In this document: positions 40,679-49,762 of the stretch, piece after piece | Layout: every line of letters begins with the position of its first letter | How positions within the stretch are numbered: the first letter of the stretch is position 1 | Source: Brevibacillus sp051967035 | GTDB taxonomy: Bacteria > Bacillota > Bacilli > Brevibacillales > Brevibacillaceae | Length of the DNA: 64,000 nucleotides | Reading direction: 5' to 3' | NCBI RefSeq assembly: GCF_051967035.1 | Contig: NZ_JBQCKK010000004.1 | Coordinates: forward strand, 124,001 to 188,000 | Made by a program: the position numbers and the translations under genes | Notes under the pieces: model-generated | The model's input: only the letters and a program-made list of their open reading frames with translations | Databases searched by the model: none | What the model was told of the DNA's origin: nothing

Positions 40679-42115
40679 TCAGCGGTAGGCGACGTTGCTT
40701 TTTTGCATCCAGGCCAGCTTGCTTGCAGTCAGCCGGGCAATCGTCGGCTCCTCTGTTCCGTGGAGCAGTCTGTACAGACGCTGGGTTTCGAGCAAATCGT
40801 TGTAGGTCAGATACGGATAGTCCGCTCTCCCGAACGTTCCATTGGGGAAATAAGCATAGTGCAAGTCGCCGTTGGGCAACAGCCAGCGGGTGCCCAGATT
40901 GACTACGCCCGCGAGCATTAAATCGGCCAACGTTTTGTCTGCCGGATCGCCAAATTGCAGGTAGCTGCTGTACAAAAAATTGATTTCCGCCAGCTGGTGG
41001 TTGAGCGAAACGTGCGTCTTTTTGGCAGGATATTTCGCAGAAGCGTAATCGGCAACGAGCCAGCCTGGCTGCGTTCCGTTCACGACGTAATGGTGGCTCG
41101 CGGCGTGCCGATGAAAGTAATCGGCGTATGTTTGTGCCGACTGGCAAAAGGCTTCCTCCGCGTACTGCACGCAGCCACGCAGCATCAAGTCGGCGGCTCC
41201 CGTATTGAAGCGGGTATCGTAAAAGCCGTCGGGTATCCCGTAGTCCTCGCTCAGCCACAGCGAGCGGGGAAGCGTCTTCCAGTACCCCTCCGGCTCTTGC
41301 TGGAGCAGGCTTGTTTTCAGCATCACATAGCCCATGTTGCGTGCTGCCCTGCTGCCTCCCGTGTACAAAAAGGAGCGCAACACGTAATTTTCGGGAATTC
41401 GCCAATACGCGTTCGCGGAAGTCGGCTCGTAGGTCGAGGGACTTTTGTAATAGTAGCCGTCATACAGCCATTTGGCGTTTTGCGTGACATCGAGCGCCAG
41501 CCAAATCTGGTCAATCGATTGCTCGCCCCATGGCACGAGCGGTTCTCTCGATTCCAGCGCCCACATCTCGCTCCGATAGCCCGCCTTGATCGGCAGTCTG
41601 ATTTCCAGCACGATGCCGTTTGTCCGTTGTTTGACCTGGATCGGCAGCGCCAGCTCTGCATGCTCCTCTATGGTGCCCCTGCCTTTTGCGACATAGACGA
41701 TAGGCTTCCCGAGCCAAATGGATCGTCCCTCTGTTTCCAGAAACCCGGAAGCAAGCGGCAGCGTCTTGACCTGATCCAGCGTCACGGCTTGCCAAACTGG
41801 CTGCTTCGCCTCGTTGTACGCCCGGTAGCGAAACACCATGTGCTGGCTGTTGCCCTGAACCGGGACGGTAATCACGTACGGCTTTGCCGTTTTCGTGCCG
41901 ATAATCTGCTGGCTCCAGTACACGTCTCCGTCGCCAAATGCAAACTCTCGCTTTTTGTACGTGGCGCCGTTTCCTTTGCCGGTGGTTTCTTTCTCGACGG
42001 GCTTTTGCCAAGGCGGCGCCGCAGCGGAAGCGAAGACAGAAGCCGGGTCGGGTAAAAAGGTGCATACGGCGATGGCCGTCAGCAAAAGGAGCAAAACGCT
42101 GATTTTTCTGACCAT
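40679..42115 (-). CDS. Secreted protein of unknown function
   Basis: A 478-residue exported protein: signal peptide (VLLLLLTAIAVCTFLP core, cleavage near ASA or ASVFASA). The N-terminal half is beta-rich with Trp and Tyr clusters. The C-terminal half is helical and contains LNHQLAEINFLYSSYLQFGD and DYPYLTYNDLLETQRLYRLL, which looks like an alpha-toroid of the kind seen in glycan-processing epimerases and lyases. I do not recognise a family. A ribosome-binding site GGGGGA precedes the ATG. Divergent from the secreted M14 peptidase across a 222-base region. Confidence 0.75.
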   Translation of the reverse strand: MVRKISVLLLLLTAIAVCTFLPDPASVFASAAAPPWQKPVEKETTGKGNGATYKKREFAFGDGDVYWSQQIIGTKTAKPYVITVPVQGNSQHMVFRYRAYNEAKQPVWQAVTLDQVKTLPLASGFLETEGRSIWLGKPIVYVAKGRGTIEEHAELALPIQVKQRTNGIVLEIRLPIKAGYRSEMWALESREPLVPWGEQSIDQIWLALDVTQNAKWLYDGYYYKSPSTYEPTSANAYWRIPENYVLRSFLYTGGSRAARNMGYVMLKTSLLQQEPEGYWKTLPRSLWLSEDYGIPDGFYDTRFNTGAADLMLRGCVQYAEEAFCQSAQTYADYFHRHAASHHYVVNGTQPGWLVADYASAKYPAKKTHVSLNHQLAEINFLYSSYLQFGDPADKTLADLMLAGVVNLGTRWLLPNGDLHYAYFPNGTFGRADYPYLTYNDLLETQRLYRLLHGTEEPTIARLTASKLAWMQKSNVAYR

Positions 42116-42190
42116 GTCATCCCCCTGTCCTGAAGAAAAATTCCTCCATTATCCTTGTTCGAATACAGTAAACTTTTGTATTTATATGAA

Positions 42191-42207
42191 AATGATACCA
42201 TATCATT
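42191..42207. repeat. Palindrome in the divergent promoter region
   Basis: AATGATA, CCA, TATCATT: 7-bp perfect arms with a 3-base spacer. It looks like a repressor site for one or both secreted-protein genes. Confidence 0.5.
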
Positions 42208-42337
42208 CCTCACGACTCACACGGAAGTCCCGGATTCGCGCTTGGGAAAATGAATACAGAGAGCGATTATTATTTTTAAAATTATCTGATATTTTTAACC
42301 TGTGCAACGATTCTTTGTTGATCCGTGGAGGGAACTC

Positions 42338-44026
42338 ATGAACAAAAAAGTCCGTTCCATCGCATCTGCCGCCCTTGCCCTGTCGCTTTTTTCAAGCGGT
42401 TCCGCACTCCCCTGGTCGCCAAGGGCCGCCTACGCCGCCCAGACGGATGCGCCTGTTCCGTACTATGGAACTGGCCCCAGCTATGTACAGCCTGCCGAGG
42501 TCAAAAAGCTGTTTCCCGATCCGCCGCTCGATTTCGGCACCCCTGGCTTTGCCCCAGGAAAGACCGACTTCACTACCCAGGAAGAAATGCTGGCATACAT
42601 AAGCAAGCTGGCGAAAACCAGCCAGCACGCCAAGCTGGTCTCGATCGGAACCTCGCTGGAGGGCCGGGACATCCCGCTCCTTTTGTTCAGCAAAGATACG
42701 ACGACCGTCAAGCAAAACCAGACAAAGCCGCTTGTCTGGCTCCAGGCGCAAATTCACGGCAACGAGCCTGCCGCCGGAGAATCCGCGCTCGTCATCGCCA
42801 AATGGCTGGCGGAAGACGCGCTCGGCGAAGACTTGCTCGACAAGGTGAACGTCGCCATCGTCCCCCGGCTCAACCCGGACGGCTCCTATGCGTTCAAGCG
42901 CTACATCGCGACCGAACTGGATGCCAACCGCGACTATATGAAGGTCGAATCTCCCGAGGTGCAGGCCGTCCACCAGGCGATTAACGAGTTTCAGCCGGAG
43001 GTCATCCTCGACGCGCACGAATACGGCGTCTCCTACAGCCAGTTTGCCCACGTCGGAGAAAAAGGCGCGATTTCCGCTTACGACGTCCTGATCTCTTCCG
43101 CGAAAAACCTGAATATTCCCCAGTCGCTGCGCGAACTGTCCGATTCGCTCTTGTTGGTCGATGCGCAAAAAGCGCTGGACAAGGAACAGCTTTCCCACCA
43201 CGCCTATTTCACGCTCGCCAAGGGCAAGGACGGCAAAGTGACCGCCACCGAGGGCAGCACGGAGACGCGCATCGGGCGCAATGCACTCGGCTTGAAAAAC
43301 ACGCTGACCTTCCTGGTGGAAACGCGCGGCATCGGCATCGGACGGGCCGATTTTGAGCGGCGTGTCTACAGTCAGGCCGTCACGCATGCCGCCATCATCC
43401 GGTCCACCGCGGATCATGCCGATACGATCAAGACAGCAGTCGCCCGCGCCCGCGAGGAAGTCACGGAAAAAGGCAGAAAAGCCAACGACAGCGACAAGCT
43501 CGTCATCACGAGCGTCAACAAGCTAATTCCCAATCAGTCGCTCGTCGTCGTCGATGTGGCGCAGGCCAAAAAAGTGTCTGTCCCCGTCGACTGGGTCAGC
43601 TCGACAGACGCTTATCCCGTGCTGGAGCGCGAACGCCCTACAGCCTACCTCATGCCCCCGGCCTATCACGAGGTGGCCGCCAAGCTACAGAAGCTCGGGG
43701 TTCACGTAAGCAAACTGGCCGAAGAGACAACCGTGCCTGTCGAAAGCTACACCGTCAGCGAAAACAACGTAAACACGACGTACGAAAACGGTCATTTTAC
43801 CAACGAAGTGACGACTAATGTGACCCAGACGACCAAGACCTTCCCGGCTGGCAGCTATGTATTCAGCATGGCCCAGCCAAACGCCAACTTCATCGCCCTG
43901 GCCCTGGAGCCGGAATCGGTCGACAGCTATGTCACCTTCAACTTCATTCCGGTCGAAGCCGGGGATGTAGTCCCTGTGTACCGTTACATGCTGGAGCAGC
44001 CTTTGCCAGTCGTGGACCCGTCCTAG
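42338..44026 (+). CDS. Secreted M14 family zinc carboxypeptidase
   Basis: A 562-residue exported protein with signal peptide (cleavage near AYA33). The zinc ligands are His140 and Glu143 in QIHGNEPAAGESA and His227 in ILDAHEYG. The general base is Glu328 in FLVETRGIG, so it should be an active metallo-carboxypeptidase. The C-terminal 200 residues (after about 365) form an extra beta-rich region not needed for catalysis. The start ATG 42338 follows GGAGGG. Likely substrates are extracellular peptides or cell-wall stem peptides. Confidence 0.9.
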   Translation: MNKKVRSIASAALALSLFSSGSALPWSPRAAYAAQTDAPVPYYGTGPSYVQPAEVKKLFPDPPLDFGTPGFAPGKTDFTTQEEMLAYISKLAKTSQHAKLVSIGTSLEGRDIPLLLFSKDTTTVKQNQTKPLVWLQAQIHGNEPAAGESALVIAKWLAEDALGEDLLDKVNVAIVPRLNPDGSYAFKRYIATELDANRDYMKVESPEVQAVHQAINEFQPEVILDAHEYGVSYSQFAHVGEKGAISAYDVLISSAKNLNIPQSLRELSDSLLLVDAQKALDKEQLSHHAYFTLAKGKDGKVTATEGSTETRIGRNALGLKNTLTFLVETRGIGIGRADFERRVYSQAVTHAAIIRSTADHADTIKTAVARAREEVTEKGRKANDSDKLVITSVNKLIPNQSLVVVDVAQAKKVSVPVDWVSSTDAYPVLERERPTAYLMPPAYHEVAAKLQKLGVHVSKLAEETTVPVESYTVSENNVNTTYENGHFTNEVTTNVTQTTKTFPAGSYVFSMAQPNANFIALALEPESVDSYVTFNFIPVEAGDVVPVYRYMLEQPLPVVDPS

Positions 44027-44066
44027 AACGGGCGGTCCAGCCGCTTGACCTGGCCTTCGCTGGCGC

Positions 44067-44109
44067 AAAAAAGTCCCTCACCCATGTAGACTGCGGGGAG
44101 GGACTTTTC
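44067..44109. terminator. Bidirectional terminator
   Basis: AAAAGTCCCTC pairs with GAGGGACTTTT; serves convergent peptidase and chemoreceptor genes. Confidence 0.8.
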
Positions 44110-44132
44110 GTTTCACTCAATGAGCAATCCTA

Positions 44133-45086
44133 TTATTTCGACCATACTTTTTTGACTTCTGTCAGGCTGCTTTGCAAAAGCTGGTCCACGACGCCCGCTT
44201 CTTTGACGTGTTCCGTCAAATCGTCGTTCAACTCGTCCAAAAGGCCGCGCGCTTCATTGACCTGGCTGGAAACCTCATCGGCAAAACGCTTTTGCTGCTG
44301 GATAATTTGCATGACGGCTGCCACTTCTCCGTTGACTTCGTGAAACGCGCGCACGATTCCATCCATTTTCTCGGAGGCTTCCTTGCTGATCGACAGGCCG
44401 TTTTTGATCGCATTGCCGCTCTTCTCGCTGTTGGCCAGCGCTTCCTTGGTTTCCTCCTGGATTTTGCCGATCAGCTCGGCAATCGTTTTAGTCGAGTTCG
44501 CCGTCATTTCCGCCAGCTTGCGCACTTCGTCGGCCACGACAGCGAAGCCTCGTCCCTGCTCACCGGCACGCGCTGCCTCAATCGCCGCATTCAGCGCGAG
44601 CAAATTCGTCTGGTTGGCAATATCGCTGATGACCTTGACGATGCTCGTAATCTCCGAAGATCGCTCTTCCAGGCGGCTCATCGACCGGGACGTGTTGGTC
44701 GATTCTTTCTCCAGCTGGCTCATGACTTCGACCACTTCCGTCATCGCCTTTTTGCCTGCCTCCGAGCGCTCGACAGATTCCTTGCAGATGACCGTCAGCC
44801 GCTCTCCGCGAACAGAGAGCTGGTTGGCGGACTCATCGTCTTTTTCGTTGATGGCCTGGATCTTCTCTACGACGTCTTTCATTTGGGTGGCCAGGCGAGC
44901 AAGCTCGTCATGCTGAGCATTGACCTCATGGTGCTTGGCAATGATCGCCCCCATCTGCTCGTACAGTCCGCGCAGTTCGTCTTTCCACGCTTCCTGCTGT
45001 TGTGCTGCGTTCTCTTTTTCCAAGGTTGTCACTGCTGCCGCTGCTGTCTCTTTTTCCGCGAGTCCTTTGTCCTTTTTCCAAAACAT
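44133..45086 (-). CDS. Soluble methyl-accepting chemotaxis protein
   Basis: A 317-residue chemoreceptor with no membrane segment. The signalling tip is intact (IANQTNLLALNAAIEAARAG near residues 158-177, then GFAVVADEVRKLAE). The N-terminus is a short charged segment and a coiled coil of about 90 residues with no recognisable PAS, GAF or CZB sensor domain. It should couple to CheW/CheA in the cytoplasm. It follows the membrane protein gene at 45108 by 21 bases, so the two form an operon. Confidence 0.9.
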   Translation of the reverse strand: MFWKKDKGLAEKETAAAAVTTLEKENAAQQQEAWKDELRGLYEQMGAIIAKHHEVNAQHDELARLATQMKDVVEKIQAINEKDDESANQLSVRGERLTVICKESVERSEAGKKAMTEVVEVMSQLEKESTNTSRSMSRLEERSSEITSIVKVISDIANQTNLLALNAAIEAARAGEQGRGFAVVADEVRKLAEMTANSTKTIAELIGKIQEETKEALANSEKSGNAIKNGLSISKEASEKMDGIVRAFHEVNGEVAAVMQIIQQQKRFADEVSSQVNEARGLLDELNDDLTEHVKEAGVVDQLLQSSLTEVKKVWSK

Positions 45087-45107
45087 CCGCTTCCCTCTCC
45101 TTTTGCT

Positions 45108-45863
45108 TTACTTGTCTCCTCGGCGCGAATACGCGCGGGATTCGATGATCCCAGGGTGTTGCTTCGCGAGACTCAGCAAATTTTCCAAGAAATAGTAGTG
45201 TCCCTCCAACAGCTCCACATCCTTGCGCTCAAAGCGCTTCACCTGCAAATACTGCTGCATTTCCAGGGCGTAGCGCTCCAATCTATCGTGAAAGTCGTTG
45301 GCGCGAAGCATCTGATCCACTTCCGGATACTCTGCTTTTAACCGTTGGATTTCGCCGTACACTTTGCCGCCCTCCAAAATCATCTGGTAGGCCGTCCGTT
45401 CCAGCGAAGCAGCCGTGGCCGCCTCCTGCTCTTCGCGCTCCTCGCGCAAAGCGGACAAGTACGTGATAAAATGGTAGACAGTTAAAAACAGAGGTCCTAA
45501 AAATAAAATAATCCCTGCTTTGTACACATGCTGATTGGACAAATTGCTGATGAGCAGGAAAAGGTGAAACAAGATCGCTCCCAACCATACATAGATAATG
45601 ATCTGGTGATTGATCTTCCCTGCCTTTTGGTGGCGGGAAAAGGCAAAGGTAAGCCCGAGCAGGTAAAAGGCGAGCAACGTAAAGCTGGCCGAGAACAAAG
45701 CCATCTCCATATCGACAAGCCAATCTGCGTCGGCGGGAATTTCGATGAAGAATTCAAAAGCGAGCACCAGCAGTGAGAACAGCAACCCCATGATCCAAAA
45801 CCGGCTGACTTCCGAGTCGTTCCTCCGCCGGGAGCGGTAGCGTTCTGCACGGGATCCCTTCAT
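45108..45863 (-). CDS. Four-helix membrane protein with C-terminal coiled coil, paired with the soluble chemoreceptor
   Basis: A 251-residue protein: basic N-terminus, four hydrophobic segments (about 20-42, 55-76, 88-106, 115-138) and a cytoplasmic helical tail of about 110 residues (LREEREEQEAATAASLERT onward) predicted to be a coiled coil. No family recognised. GAGGTGAGAG precedes the ATG. Its position just before a membrane-less chemoreceptor suggests a sensor or tether for it; this is inference. Confidence 0.75.
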   Translation of the reverse strand: MKGSRAERYRSRRRNDSEVSRFWIMGLLFSLLVLAFEFFIEIPADADWLVDMEMALFSASFTLLAFYLLGLTFAFSRHQKAGKINHQIIIYVWLGAILFHLFLLISNLSNQHVYKAGIILFLGPLFLTVYHFITYLSALREEREEQEAATAASLERTAYQMILEGGKVYGEIQRLKAEYPEVDQMLRANDFHDRLERYALEMQQYLQVKRFERKDVELLEGHYYFLENLLSLAKQHPGIIESRAYSRRGDK

Positions 45864-45951
45864 AACAAGCTCTCACCTCATTGTTCTATGATTCGCCACG
45901 ATTCTAGCTTTTCCTTTTCCATGCGGCCAAAATCTGACAACGGAGGCGTCT

Positions 45952-47370
45952 ATGACACAAAATCTACCCGGACTCTTCATCTCACGTATGAAAAGCCTGC
46001 TTGGACAGGAATACGAAGCGTTCATCGCTTCCTACGATCAGCCCGTCACACACGGCTTGCGGGTCAACCCGCTCAAAGTGGCGCGCGAGCATTTCCTCTC
46101 GCTCTCGCCGTTTGCGCTGGAGCCGGTCGCCTGGTGCGCAAACGGATTTCGCTACCGGGAGCAGGACCGTCCCGGCAAGCATCCGTTTCACGCCGCGGGC
46201 TTGTACTACCTACAGGAGCCGAGCGCGATGTCCGCAGCCGAGGCGCTCGACGCCAAGCCGGGGGAACGCATCCTCGACTTGTGTGCGGCTCCCGGCGGCA
46301 AGTCTACCCAGCTCGCTGCCGGACTGAACGGCGAGGGCTTGCTCGTGGCCAACGAAATTCACCCGGTTCGCGTGAAAGCGCTGGTGGAAAACCTGGAGCG
46401 CTGCGGCGTCAAAAACGCCGTCGTGACCAACGAGACTCCCGAGCGGCTACAGGAGCGTTTTCCGCAGTTTTTCGACAAAATTCTCGTCGATGCTCCCTGC
46501 TCCGGCGAAGGAATGTTCCGCAAGCTGCCGGAAGCCGTGGAAGACTGGTCGCCGGACAAGGTGACGGAATGCCACCGCATGCAGCAAGATATTCTCGACG
46601 CCGCCAGCGCCATGCTCAAGCCGGGCGGAACGCTCGTCTACTCCACTTGTACGTTCGCGCCGCTGGAAAACGAGCAATCTCTCGTCGATTTTCTGGCCCG
46701 GCACCCGGAATTTTCCATCGTCCCGCTGCCGCAGCCGGAATGGTTCGCTCCCGGTCAGCCAGACTGGGCACATCCAGCCTGCGAACAGCTTAGCGAGACC
46801 GCGCGGCTGTGGCCTCACCGCCTGCAAGGCGAAGGGCATTATCTCGCCAAGCTGCAAAAAAGCGCCGACACCGATGCCGCCCCCCTGGAAACGCCGAAAA
46901 AGCGCAAGGACAAACGAACCGTCAAAGCCACTCCCGCCGGACGCAAGGAAGCGCTGGCCGCCTGGCGCGCTTTTGCCAAGGAAGCGATTCCCCAGCTCGC
47001 AGACGCGTTTGCCGACGAATCCGCCTTTGTCCTGTTTGGCGAGCAGCTGTATTACTCGCCCATTCCCGAGATGGACTGGGACAAGCTCAAGGTCGCGCGC
47101 GTCGGCCTGCATCTCGGTACGGTGAAAAAAAACCGGCTGGAGCCTGCCCATGCGCTCGCGCTCGCCATCACGCCCGCCGAAGCGGCTCGCGTCGCCTCCT
47201 ACAGCGGGGACGATCCTGACATCCTCCGCTATGTAAAAGGCGAAGCGCTCGTCCGGGACGGGGCCAACGGCTGGACACTCGTCGCCGTCGACGGCTTTTC
47301 CATCGGCTGGGGCAAGCAAGCGGAGGGCCAGTTGAAAAACCATTATCCGAAAGGGCTGCGCTGGGTGTAG
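45952..47370 (+). CDS. RsmB/NOP family rRNA (cytosine-C5) methyltransferase, RsmF-like
   Basis: A 472-residue SAM enzyme: motif I LDLCAAPGGKSTQLA near residue 108, PCS motif DAPCSGEGMFRK near 178 and TC motif VYSTCTFAPLENEQ near 230, the two Cys used in catalysis. After about 300 an RsmF-type C-terminal region follows, including a PUA-like part (LGLHLGTVKK region). E. coli RsmF makes m5C1407 in 16S rRNA; Bacilli members modify 16S rRNA similarly, but the exact base here is not certain. GGAGG five bases before the ATG. Confidence 0.9.
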   Translation: MTQNLPGLFISRMKSLLGQEYEAFIASYDQPVTHGLRVNPLKVAREHFLSLSPFALEPVAWCANGFRYREQDRPGKHPFHAAGLYYLQEPSAMSAAEALDAKPGERILDLCAAPGGKSTQLAAGLNGEGLLVANEIHPVRVKALVENLERCGVKNAVVTNETPERLQERFPQFFDKILVDAPCSGEGMFRKLPEAVEDWSPDKVTECHRMQQDILDAASAMLKPGGTLVYSTCTFAPLENEQSLVDFLARHPEFSIVPLPQPEWFAPGQPDWAHPACEQLSETARLWPHRLQGEGHYLAKLQKSADTDAAPLETPKKRKDKRTVKATPAGRKEALAAWRAFAKEAIPQLADAFADESAFVLFGEQLYYSPIPEMDWDKLKVARVGLHLGTVKKNRLEPAHALALAITPAEAARVASYSGDDPDILRYVKGEALVRDGANGWTLVAVDGFSIGWGKQAEGQLKNHYPKGLRWV

Positions 47371-47410
47371 TTCGCCCGTGCAGACGGCTGGCCTGCCCCT
47401 CTGCAACCGC

Positions 47411-47466
47411 AAAAAAAGCCCGCCAGCTCTCATGCACAAAACCGTGCATGCTCGGCTAGCGGGCTA
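47411..47466 (-). terminator. Terminator of the zinc-ribbon/HTH gene
   Basis: AGCCCGC pairs with GCGGGCT around an inner GCATGCAC/GTGCATG hairpin and ends in seven T on the minus strand. Confidence 0.8.
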
Positions 47467-47480
47467 TGGTTGTTTCCCTT

Positions 47481-47729
47481 TCATTCCAAACGACGTCCTC
47501 TGCGGGACGGGTTGTCTACCACCGTCAAGGAACCGTTTTTGATGTAGCGCACTATTTTTGACACGGAGATACCTGTGGCGTTGGCAATCTGCATCGCGTT
47601 CGAATTCGGATAGCTCCGCACGTAATTGCGAATCATCCGGTAGTCTTCCATTTCGTTTTGTCCGCAAACGTGGCAGCTGTATTCGTTCGGATTCATTTTG
47701 CTTCCGCATTTGAAGCACGTATCGATCAT
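47481..47729 (-). CDS. Zinc-ribbon / helix-turn-helix protein (YvyF-like)
   Basis: An 82-residue protein with a four-Cys zinc ribbon (CFKCGSK, then CHVCGQ) followed by a winged-helix-like part (MQIANATGISVSKIVRYIKNG). The arrangement resembles the flagellar-operon protein YvyF/TIGR03826, but it is shorter and no flagellar genes are near. The start is ATG 47729 behind GGAG; the longer frame is unsupported. Probably a small DNA-binding regulator. Confidence 0.75.
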   Translation of the reverse strand: MIDTCFKCGSKMNPNEYSCHVCGQNEMEDYRMIRNYVRSYPNSNAMQIANATGISVSKIVRYIKNGSLTVVDNPSRRGRRLE

Positions 47730-47870
47730 CGCTCGTTCTCCTCGCACCCTGTCCTCTCCCCTATGCGTTCTCGCATAGAGTTGTCTCTTCCCTATATTAC
47801 CCGCATTCTTCCGGGACGAAAACACGATTTCACCACATCGTCATGAATTGCTGCTCCCTCCCGTTGCCAC

Positions 47871-47925
47871 AACGCCAAAAGGCCCAGACCGCGTGAAGCG
47901 AGGCTGGGCCTTTTGGCGTTTTTCG
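47871..47925. terminator. Very strong bidirectional terminator
   Basis: A 17-bp perfect stem AACGCCAAAAGGCCCAG with its complement and TTTTT on the plus strand. It marks the 3' end of the helicase gene. Confidence 0.85.
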
Positions 47926-47935
47926 CTCGTATGGA

Positions 47936-49414
47936 TTACCCGCGCGGCTTGCCCGAATCGTGACGGAACGGTCTCGCGCCTTTGGCAGAGCGGCTTGCTC
48001 CGCCTCTTCCCGCTTTTTTGGCATCGGCGGGCTTCGCCGTTTTGCCTGCTTTGCGCGCTGCGATCGCCTCTGCCTTTCTGCGGTTTTTCTCATAATGTGC
48101 CTGGAGTTCTTCCAGTTCGCGCGCCAGCTTCTTTTTGTAGCCCGGCTTCACCTTGGCCTTTTTCTGCAAAGCTTCGCGAACAGGAGCAAACTGCTTGTCT
48201 TTTTCCTTTTGCTGCTCTTTGGCCTGTTGGGCGCGCAGCTCGATGAAGTGGGCTTCGCGCTCCAGCGCACGCTGGCGACGGCCTGCATCCAGGTGGCGTC
48301 CAGGCTCCAAAATGCGCTCTTCAATCGCCGCCTTTGTCGCTTTGGCGAAGCGGCTCACCAAGCTTTTCTGGCGCGGGGAAATCAGCGAGATCGCTTTTCC
48401 GCTCTGTCCGGCGCGGCCTGTCCGGCCCACGCGGTGAATGTAGCTCTCCACGTCATTCGGCAAATCGTAGTTGATGACGTGCGAGACGCCCTCGACATCC
48501 AGCCCGCGCGCGGCAATATCTGTCGCCACCAGGTACTGGAAGCGCATCTCGCGGAACTGCCGCATCAGCTGCTCGCGCTTGGTTTGCGACAAATCCCCGT
48601 ACAGCGCTTGCGCCGTAAATCCGTTTTCCTGCAAGCGGGCGGTGAGCTGCTGCACGCGCACTTGCGTATTGGCGAAGACGATGGTTAAAAACGGCTGCTC
48701 CTGCTCCAGGACGTCCACGAGCGCATCCGTCTTGTCGCTTTGGTTGACCACGTAGTAAAACTGCTCGATTTTTTCCACGGTCTTTTGCTTGCCTTCGATC
48801 TTGACGTGCGGCGGTTGCTTCATGAAGCGATGCGCCAGCCGCTTCACCACATCCGGCATGGTCGCAGAAAACAGCAGCACCTGGCGCTGGGAAGGCGTAT
48901 GGACAATGACTTGCTCCACATCCTCCAAAAAGCCCATCTCCATCATTTTGTCAGCTTCATCCAGCACGAGCGTGGAAATCCGCCCGAAGTGCAGCGAGCC
49001 GCGCTTCATGTGATCCAGCACGCGTCCCGGCGTTCCCACGACGATGTGTACCGTCGATTTCAGCTTGCTCAGCTGTCTGTCGATATCCGTTCCGCCGTGC
49101 AGGGACAGCACGTTCACATCGAGGTGCTTGCCCAGCTTTTCCACTTCTTTGGCGATCTGAATGGACAGCTCGCGCGTCGGGGTGAGAATCAGCGCTTGAA
49201 TGTCGCGCTTGCCCGCCTCCAGACGGTTCAGGATCGGCAGCATGAACGCCGCTGTTTTCCCTGTTCCGGTCTGCGCTTGTCCAATCACGTCTTTCCCTTC
49301 CAGAATCAGCGGAATCGCTTCCTCCTGAATCGGGGTTGGTTCTTTATAGTACAGGTCTTGAATCCCTTGCATCAGCTCCGGTCGAAAGCCAAAAGACGCA
49401 AACGATTTTGCCAT
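47936..49414 (-). CDS. DEAD-box ATP-dependent RNA helicase
   Basis: A 492-residue helicase with every core motif: Q-motif (FGFRPELMQGI...TPIQEEAIP), I AQTGTGKT, Ia PTRELSIQ, II DEADKM, III SATMP, IV VFANT, V ATDIAARGLD and VI HRVGRTGRAG. A basic, Arg/Lys/Gly-rich tail of about 130 residues follows, as in CshA/CshB. Such helicases unwind mRNA and pre-rRNA and are often cold-induced. ATG 49414 follows AGGAAG. A consensus-like promoter 150 bases upstream leaves a long leader, a common feature of cold-inducible genes. Confidence 0.94.
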   Translation of the reverse strand: MAKSFASFGFRPELMQGIQDLYYKEPTPIQEEAIPLILEGKDVIGQAQTGTGKTAAFMLPILNRLEAGKRDIQALILTPTRELSIQIAKEVEKLGKHLDVNVLSLHGGTDIDRQLSKLKSTVHIVVGTPGRVLDHMKRGSLHFGRISTLVLDEADKMMEMGFLEDVEQVIVHTPSQRQVLLFSATMPDVVKRLAHRFMKQPPHVKIEGKQKTVEKIEQFYYVVNQSDKTDALVDVLEQEQPFLTIVFANTQVRVQQLTARLQENGFTAQALYGDLSQTKREQLMRQFREMRFQYLVATDIAARGLDVEGVSHVINYDLPNDVESYIHRVGRTGRAGQSGKAISLISPRQKSLVSRFAKATKAAIEERILEPGRHLDAGRRQRALEREAHFIELRAQQAKEQQKEKDKQFAPVREALQKKAKVKPGYKKKLARELEELQAHYEKNRRKAEAIAARKAGKTAKPADAKKAGRGGASRSAKGARPFRHDSGKPRG

Positions 49415-49556
49415 CGAATCCACTTCCTTTCACACGCGGTCTTCCGTTTTCGCGCACCCTGGCCTGCATGGACAGCGGATGAACGAAAAGCGGGTACCGT
49501 CCCTTGCGGTATCAACCCGTTCCGGTTGCAGCCCTTGCGAAATCCTATCCTATCTA

Positions 49557-49585
49557 TACTAAAGGACTCGAACCAAAAATACAAC
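49557..49585 (-). promoter_or_regulatory. Promoter of the RNA helicase gene
   Basis: TTGTAT, 17 bases, TAGTAT on the minus strand. Confidence 0.6.
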
Positions 49586-49708
49586 CGGCCCGTTCGATCC
49601 CCCTCGCTTTTTCCCCGGACCGGATCGCTGACAACGCGCGTCACCGGGGGAAGAAGCGGGCGGTACGCCTCTCGCTGGCAAAAGGGCACAGACTTGTCCC
49701 GCGCTCAA

Positions 49709-49752
49709 AAATCAAGCAGGGGATGCAGCCTGCGCCACACCCCCTGCCTCTC
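49709..49752 (-). terminator. Terminator of the relQ-pepV operon
   Basis: GCAGGGG pairs with CCCCTGC and is followed by TTGATTTTT on the minus strand. Confidence 0.65.
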
Positions 49753-49762
49753 TGTCTGGTTT

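Larger units (their letters stand above)
49415..49762. other. Intergenic region upstream of the helicase gene
   Basis: Holds the helicase promoter (49557-49585), its leader of about 135 bases, and the pepV terminator (49709-49752). No other gene or known RNA motif seen. Confidence 0.6.

Noticed and set aside
42191..42207. Palindrome as a Fur box
   Set aside because: Arm spacing is 7-3-7 rather than 7-1-7, and the centre does not fit the Fur consensus.
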